Part shown: positions 59,975 to 64,000 of the stretch, piece by piece | How positions within the stretch are numbered: position 1 is the first letter of the stretch | Layout of the letters: the number at the start of each line of letters is the position of its first letter | Made by a program: the position numbers and the translations under genes | Assembly: GCF_029360765.1 (NCBI RefSeq) | Contig: NZ_JARKNA010000007.1 | Location: forward strand, 1 to 64,000 | Direction of reading: 5' to 3' | Length of the DNA: 64,000 nucleotides | DNA from: Terrimonas pollutisoli | GTDB lineage: Bacteria > Bacteroidota > Bacteroidia > Chitinophagales > Chitinophagaceae | Notes under the pieces: model-generated | Database searches by the model: none | Seen by the model: the letters and a program-made list of their open reading frames with translations, nothing else | Told to the model about the DNA's origin: nothing

Positions 59975-61249
59975 ATGATGCATTTGTTTAAAATATCGGA
60001 ACAGAGAAAACAAGGCAGTCTTTTCGAGACAATAAACCTTTTTCTTCTCCTGAGCCTCTCCGGTATAAACTTTTTTAGCGATAATGAAAATCTGCTTATA
60101 GTTGTCTTTCTGATTAACCTGCTTTTTTTTCTGTTCAAAAATGAAAAGATCGACAATGGATTCCTGGGCTTTCTTTTATTCTTCATTTTTTTATCCATTG
60201 GCCAGCTAATCTGGCTGTCGAACGGAAGCTTAAAAAGTTCGTTTGGTTTTTTTCTCAGGTTGCTCACCGCCTACCTGGCTCTTAGAAATACTACTGATTT
60301 TATTCAGACTTATCTCCGTCTTTTGTTTTTCTTAAGCATAGCGGCAATATTTTTTTATATATTCTTTTTAATTTTTCCCGCTATCGAGGAACAGCTTTTC
60401 GTCAACAAGCATTTTTGGGATAGTCCTTCTACGAATGATGTAAAGAAAAGCCTTATCATTTACAATATTTTTCGGGAACCACTGGCTGGAGCAGATTCAT
60501 TGGGCCTGTTTGGTCTTCCCCGCAATTCAGGTCCCTTTTGGGAACCCGGCGCCTTCGCGGGTTATCTTACCATCGGTATTGTTTTCGAAATGATATTACT
60601 ACGAAAGGTTACAACAAGAGTTATTATATTTCTCGTTGCATTGTTGTCAACGTTTTCTACCATGGGTTACCTGGCCTTGGCATTTTTCTTTTTGCTATAT
60701 TTTCTTTTCCTTGAAACCAATAAAAAATTAAAATGGGTGATATTCCCCGTTTTGCTTGCTGGTATAGTCTACCTGATTCTTGAAGTTGATTTTCTCGCCA
60801 ACAAAATAGCCGCACAGGTAAAAGGATTTGAGGAGGGGCAAATTTATCTTGGTCAATCGGATGATGACACCCGGATCGGAAGCACCGTACTTGACTTTAA
60901 GGACTTCCAGCGTTCACCTGTGCTTGGAACTGGTCCTTCAGATGAAACCAGGTATGGCAAGTCGGAAATACTATTTATGCGAACGAATGGCGTCACGGAC
61001 ATGTTGGTCAGATTTGGGTTAATTGGGTTTGTTTTTATTTTTTATTTCTTTTCAGCGTCAGTAAGAAGATATTTTTCAAGGATGGAAATTTCGAAACCAA
61101 AAGTTTCTGCCAACATATTGATTTTTGTCATTTTCCTGATCGCTTTATCTGAGACATACTTCAATATGCCTTTCTTCTGGTCATTGTTCTTACTTCGCTA
61201 TGCAGAGACAGCACCCGATGAATCATCATATGAAATTGTTGACAGATAA
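59975..61249 (+). CDS. Wzy/O-antigen ligase-like polymerase
   Basis: A 424-residue integral membrane protein with about 10-12 helices and a large periplasmic loop (about 125-195) containing GPFWEPGAFAGYL, a pattern seen in O-antigen polymerases of this group. Sequence conservation in this class is low, so the call rests on topology, that motif and locus context. It polymerises repeat units made by the locus. Confidence 0.82.
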   Translation: MMHLFKISEQRKQGSLFETINLFLLLSLSGINFFSDNENLLIVVFLINLLFFLFKNEKIDNGFLGFLLFFIFLSIGQLIWLSNGSLKSSFGFFLRLLTAYLALRNTTDFIQTYLRLLFFLSIAAIFFYIFFLIFPAIEEQLFVNKHFWDSPSTNDVKKSLIIYNIFREPLAGADSLGLFGLPRNSGPFWEPGAFAGYLTIGIVFEMILLRKVTTRVIIFLVALLSTFSTMGYLALAFFFLLYFLFLETNKKLKWVIFPVLLAGIVYLILEVDFLANKIAAQVKGFEEGQIYLGQSDDDTRIGSTVLDFKDFQRSPVLGTGPSDETRYGKSEILFMRTNGVTDMLVRFGLIGFVFIFYFFSASVRRYFSRMEISKPKVSANILIFVIFLIALSETYFNMPFFWSLFLLRYAETAPDESSYEIVDR

Positions 61250-61345
61250 AGCCAATGTGCCTTAACATGAATAATTAAGTTAACAATAGTACCCAAGATC
61301 GAATCGTAGTCGTGTAACCCTTAACTGTAAAAGAATAGTATAAAA

Positions 61346-62095
61346 ATGGGCAATAATCTAAGAGTGTTGATGTATCATAGAACAATACCCGATGGTATTC
61401 CGGATTTACTAACAGTCACGGCAGAACAATTGGAGAATCAATTTAAAGCTATAAAAAAAGAGGGCTATAATTGCGTCACCGTAAATGAAATCATTCATCA
61501 CATAATGAACGCTACACCATTAAAAGAAAATGCAATTCTGTTGACTTTTGATGATGGTTATAAGAACAATCTTACGGTACTATATCCTTTATTAAAGAAG
61601 TATGAATTGAGGGCTGTAATTTTTCTTGTACCGGGCTACACAGAACTGGCTAATTCAAATAAATCCGGAGAATATTTAACTATTGACGATATCCGGTCGA
61701 TGGATCCTCAGACTATTGAATATGGACTTCATACTTTTAATCACGAAAGTTATAATACTCTTGATCTAACAGCAATAGAAGCGGATATTATTAAAACCAA
61801 AAACTGGTTTCACACCCACGAAGTAAAATACGAACCCGCCTTAGCCTATACCTATGGAGAGTTCCCAAAAGGAAATAAAAATAGATTAAATGCTCTTTTT
61901 AAACTATTTGAAAGACATGGCATTCAGGCCGCTTTCAATATTGGCAACAGGGTAAATATTTTACCCATTCAAAAAAAATTCGTCATCCAACGAATCGATG
62001 TCCGGGGAACTGAAACGTTGAACCGGTTTATTTCGAAAGTTAAAACAGGCAAGCCGATTACAGGGCTAATAAAAGACCTTCTTGGAAAACCTTAG
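61346..62095 (+). CDS. Polysaccharide deacetylase (NodB domain)
   Basis: A 249-residue carbohydrate esterase family 4-type enzyme. The catalytic base and metal Asp are in ILLTFDDGYKNN (about residues 69-80), the metal His in YGLHTFNHESYN (about 130-141), and Tyr/Pro-bearing YTYGEFPKGN follows. No signal peptide is visible, unusual for an exported deacetylase, so it may act on a cytoplasmic intermediate. It ends the locus at a strong terminator. Confidence 0.88.
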   Translation: MGNNLRVLMYHRTIPDGIPDLLTVTAEQLENQFKAIKKEGYNCVTVNEIIHHIMNATPLKENAILLTFDDGYKNNLTVLYPLLKKYELRAVIFLVPGYTELANSNKSGEYLTIDDIRSMDPQTIEYGLHTFNHESYNTLDLTAIEADIIKTKNWFHTHEVKYEPALAYTYGEFPKGNKNRLNALFKLFERHGIQAAFNIGNRVNILPIQKKFVIQRIDVRGTETLNRFISKVKTGKPITGLIKDLLGKP

Positions 62096-62112
62096 TGTTG
62101 TGAACATGAATT

Positions 62113-62144
62113 AAAAAGCTGGGCAATTCATAGCCCAGCTTTTT
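62113..62144. terminator. Bidirectional intrinsic terminator
   Basis: AAAAAGCTGGGC (62113-62124) and GCCCAGCTTTTT (62133-62144) form a perfect 12-bp stem with an 8-base loop. T-runs are present in both directions, so it serves the convergent deacetylase and PKD-protein genes. Confidence 0.93.
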
Positions 62145-62184
62145 AACTTTCCACCATAAAATTGATTGCAATCCTTTCTAAAAC

Positions 62185-64000
62185 CTATTGCTTTAAAAAC
62201 TTAGCACCAATTTTTTCTTTATTATTCATTATCGCTTCAAACAAGTAAACGCCGGGTTTAAGATGTCCGATATTAATCTCAGTTTTAAACAGGTTTAAAG
62301 AACTTGCAACTTCAATAGAAGCCATTACTTTCCGGCCTGTCACGTCATAAATGTTTATTTGTGCTTTATTATACTCCTCACTGTAATAATTGAAGTTAAT
62401 TTTATCTGTCGCCGGGTTTGGATAGAGCATCAACCCGCCTGCAAAAGACCTGAAGTTATTGACTACCGCAATTTGTACTGTATCCTTTGCAGTTGCATTT
62501 AAGTTATCTCTCACCGTCAATTGGAACACATAATCACCTTCTTTAAATCCTGTAACTGTCGTGATGGAAGAAGCGTTGGACGAGATGATAGCATTTACAG
62601 GACCGCTAAGCTGCTGCCATTGATAGTTTTTGATGCTACCATCCGGATCTTTTGATAAACTTCCATTTAAAGTAGCCTCATTGGTTGACAAGGTAATAGC
62701 CTGTGAAGTTCCTGCATTAGCTATGGGCGCCAGGTTAGCAGCCGCATTCACGGTTACACTTAAGGTTGCAGAGGAAGAAGCTCCCTTGTCGTCCTTTACA
62801 ATAAGACGGAAACTGTAGATACCTTTTACAAGGCCTGAGAAAGTAGCCGTTGATTTGTTACCATTGGCAATTACAGCTGTGTTAGGACCTGATACCTGCG
62901 ACCATTGGTATGAAACGATCGTACCATCGGGATCTGTAGACTTGTTGCCATTTGCTGAAACTGAATTTATAGGTAATGTAATGGAAACAGCATTTCCGGC
63001 ATTTGCAACAGGTGATCTGTTGGGGGTCGCATTTACAATAACATTTACAGTTTCTGTCGCAGAGCCTCCTCTATTATCTATAACCGTCAAACGGAAACTA
63101 TAAGTGCCCTGTGTCAGATTTGAGAGAGCTGCTATAGCCTGGTCATCATTGACCATTGTTGCCGTATTCGGTCCTGATACCTGTGACCATTGATAGGAGG
63201 CTATCGTACCATCAGGGTCAGATGAGCCAGTTCCGTTCAATGATGCAGTATTGACAGGCAATGTGATGGTAATATTAGATCCGGCATCAGCAATCGGCAA
63301 TTGATTTACTGCCGAACTGACTGTCACACTAACATTAGCCGTAGCCGATGCTCCGTCATTATCTCTTATTGTCAAACGGAAACTATAGATCCCTTCCACC
63401 AAACCTGAAACCGATGCCGTTGCCCTCGTACTATTGGCAATTGTTACTGTTGTGGGGCCTGACAGCTGCGTCCATTGGTAGGATGCTATCGTTCCATCTG
63501 CATCAGATGATCCGCTTCCATTTAGATTAGCTGTGTTTACCGGCAGGGTAATCCTGATATTGGCTCCTGCATTTGCTATCGGTGCCTTGTTTGGCGCAGG
63601 GTTTACTGTTATCGTTACCAGGTCAGAAGAAACTCCACCGTCGTTGTCTCTTATAGAAAGCTGGAAGCTATAAACTCCTTCAATCAAACCTGTAACATTC
63701 GTGCTTGCCTGGTTATTAGCTGTAATTCCTGCTGTATTTGGGCCAGATACCTGTGTCCATTGATACGATGCTATCGTTCCATCTGCATCGGATGAACCAG
63801 TTCCATTCAAGGTAGCGGTGCTCGTTGGCAAAGTAATAGTGATATTGTTACCTGCATTGGCTACCGGCGCCTGGTTTGGCACAGGGTTAACTGTCACCGT
63901 CACCTCATCCGTGTCTGTTGCACCATCGTTATCCCGAACCGTCAAACGGAAATTATAGGTTCCTGCTATCAAACCCGACAAAGAAGCCGATGCCGATGTA
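62185..64000 (-). CDS. Secreted PKD-repeat protein with type IX sorting domain, N-terminus outside the window
   Basis: The visible 600-odd residues are open to the right edge, so the true start lies beyond 64000. They contain one partial and five full Ig-like PKD repeats of about 95 residues (each NxxPxANAG, ITLP, DGTIxSYQW, SGP, FRLTVRDN). A C-terminal type IX sorting domain follows (about the last 85 residues: LYPNPATDKINF, VTGRKVMAS, KPGVYLFEAI, FLKQ end). It is a large surface or extracellular protein; the catalytic or binding domains, if any, lie upstream. Confidence 0.9.
   Translation of the reverse strand, partial: TSASASLSGLIAGTYNFRLTVRDNDGATDTDEVTVTVNPVPNQAPVANAGNNITITLPTSTATLNGTGSSDADGTIASYQWTQVSGPNTAGITANNQASTNVTGLIEGVYSFQLSIRDNDGGVSSDLVTITVNPAPNKAPIANAGANIRITLPVNTANLNGSGSSDADGTIASYQWTQLSGPTTVTIANSTRATASVSGLVEGIYSFRLTIRDNDGASATANVSVTVSSAVNQLPIADAGSNITITLPVNTASLNGTGSSDPDGTIASYQWSQVSGPNTATMVNDDQAIAALSNLTQGTYSFRLTVIDNRGGSATETVNVIVNATPNRSPVANAGNAVSITLPINSVSANGNKSTDPDGTIVSYQWSQVSGPNTAVIANGNKSTATFSGLVKGIYSFRLIVKDDKGASSSATLSVTVNAAANLAPIANAGTSQAITLSTNEATLNGSLSKDPDGSIKNYQWQQLSGPVNAIISSNASSITTVTGFKEGDYVFQLTVRDNLNATAKDTVQIAVVNNFRSFAGGLMLYPNPATDKINFNYYSEEYNKAQINIYDVTGRKVMASIEVASSLNLFKTEINIGHLKPGVYLFEAIMNNKEKIGAKFLKQ
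62461..64000 (-). repeat. Tandem 285-bp repeats encoding PKD domains
   Basis: Five full units of about 285 bp (62461-63876) and part of a sixth to the edge. DNA identity between units is high in the ANAG, SSDADGTIASYQW and FRLTVRDN parts. Units closer to the N-terminus are more alike than the last one, which suggests recent duplication or gene conversion. Confidence 0.85.

Noticed and set aside
62461..64000. CRISPR-like regular repeats
   Set aside because: The periodic units are about 285 bp of continuous coding sequence for PKD domains, with no short direct repeats and spacers and no cas genes.

Overview
The window looks like a chromosomal segment from a member of the Bacteroidota, most likely Chitinophagaceae. 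The reasons are type IX secretion C-terminal sorting domains, a SusC/CirA-like TonB receptor with a carboxypeptidase-like N-terminal domain, many promoters with the Bacteroidota -7 element (TAnnTTTG), a Sec/lipoprotein (clade II) nitrous oxide reductase, and several families typical of that group (DUF4331, DUF3810, UpxY-like NusG). No rRNA or tRNA gene and no CRISPR array was seen.

Layout. 1-4100: a truncated secreted serine protease, a gene-poor decayed stretch, DinB and a GAF-domain protein. 4450-9590: a B-family (ba3-type) cytochrome oxidase operon with its Sco assembly factor and a cytochrome c, divergent from hemN. 9676-13630: an AT-rich two-gene island with a caspase-NACHT protein and a membrane protein resembling abortive-infection proteins; this is the best candidate for an undescribed defence system. 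13771-23325: a CoA-transferase, an operon for nitrosative stress and Fe-S repair (Rrf2 regulator, MIP18-type factor, catalytically empty heme-copper-oxidase-like protein, DUF2249, hemerythrin, Ric/ScdA), then OsmC, a 601-aa unknown, a DGC zinc protein and a QueD/PTPS-like enzyme. 23341-28802: a Cys-rich TonB receptor module that may handle copper, and a second NnrS/oxidase-like membrane protein. 28852-36160: the nos operon (cytochrome c, nosZ, fasciclin lipoprotein, nosL fusion, nosD, nosF, nosY). 36335-41540: a second Rrf2 regulator, a second Ric, a flavodoxin, a PAS histidine kinase, a REC-CRP/FNR hybrid regulator and two small unknowns. 41730-52414: TPR and DUF4331 proteins, then housekeeping genes (PPTase, dcd, DUF177-rpmF-plsX). 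52708-62095: an exopolysaccharide locus. 62185-64000: the C-terminal part of a secreted PKD-repeat protein.

How it fits together. From about 4.4 to 41.5 kb, apart from the AT-rich island, the genes serve low-oxygen respiration: a high-affinity oxidase, N2O reduction, anaerobic haem synthesis, repair of NO-damaged Fe-S centres, and regulation. No nitrite or NO reductase gene is in the window. Reading the intergenic regions by hand I found TGAT-N4-ATCA-type (FNR/CRP) boxes upstream of most of these operons, placed at two recurring distances, 36.5 bp and 58.5 bp, from the end of the -7 element. The REC-CRP hybrid at 39548-40603 keeps the Glu and Arg that FNR uses to read such half-sites, so it is the obvious candidate regulator. 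All functions are inferred from sequence by eye; no database search was run.
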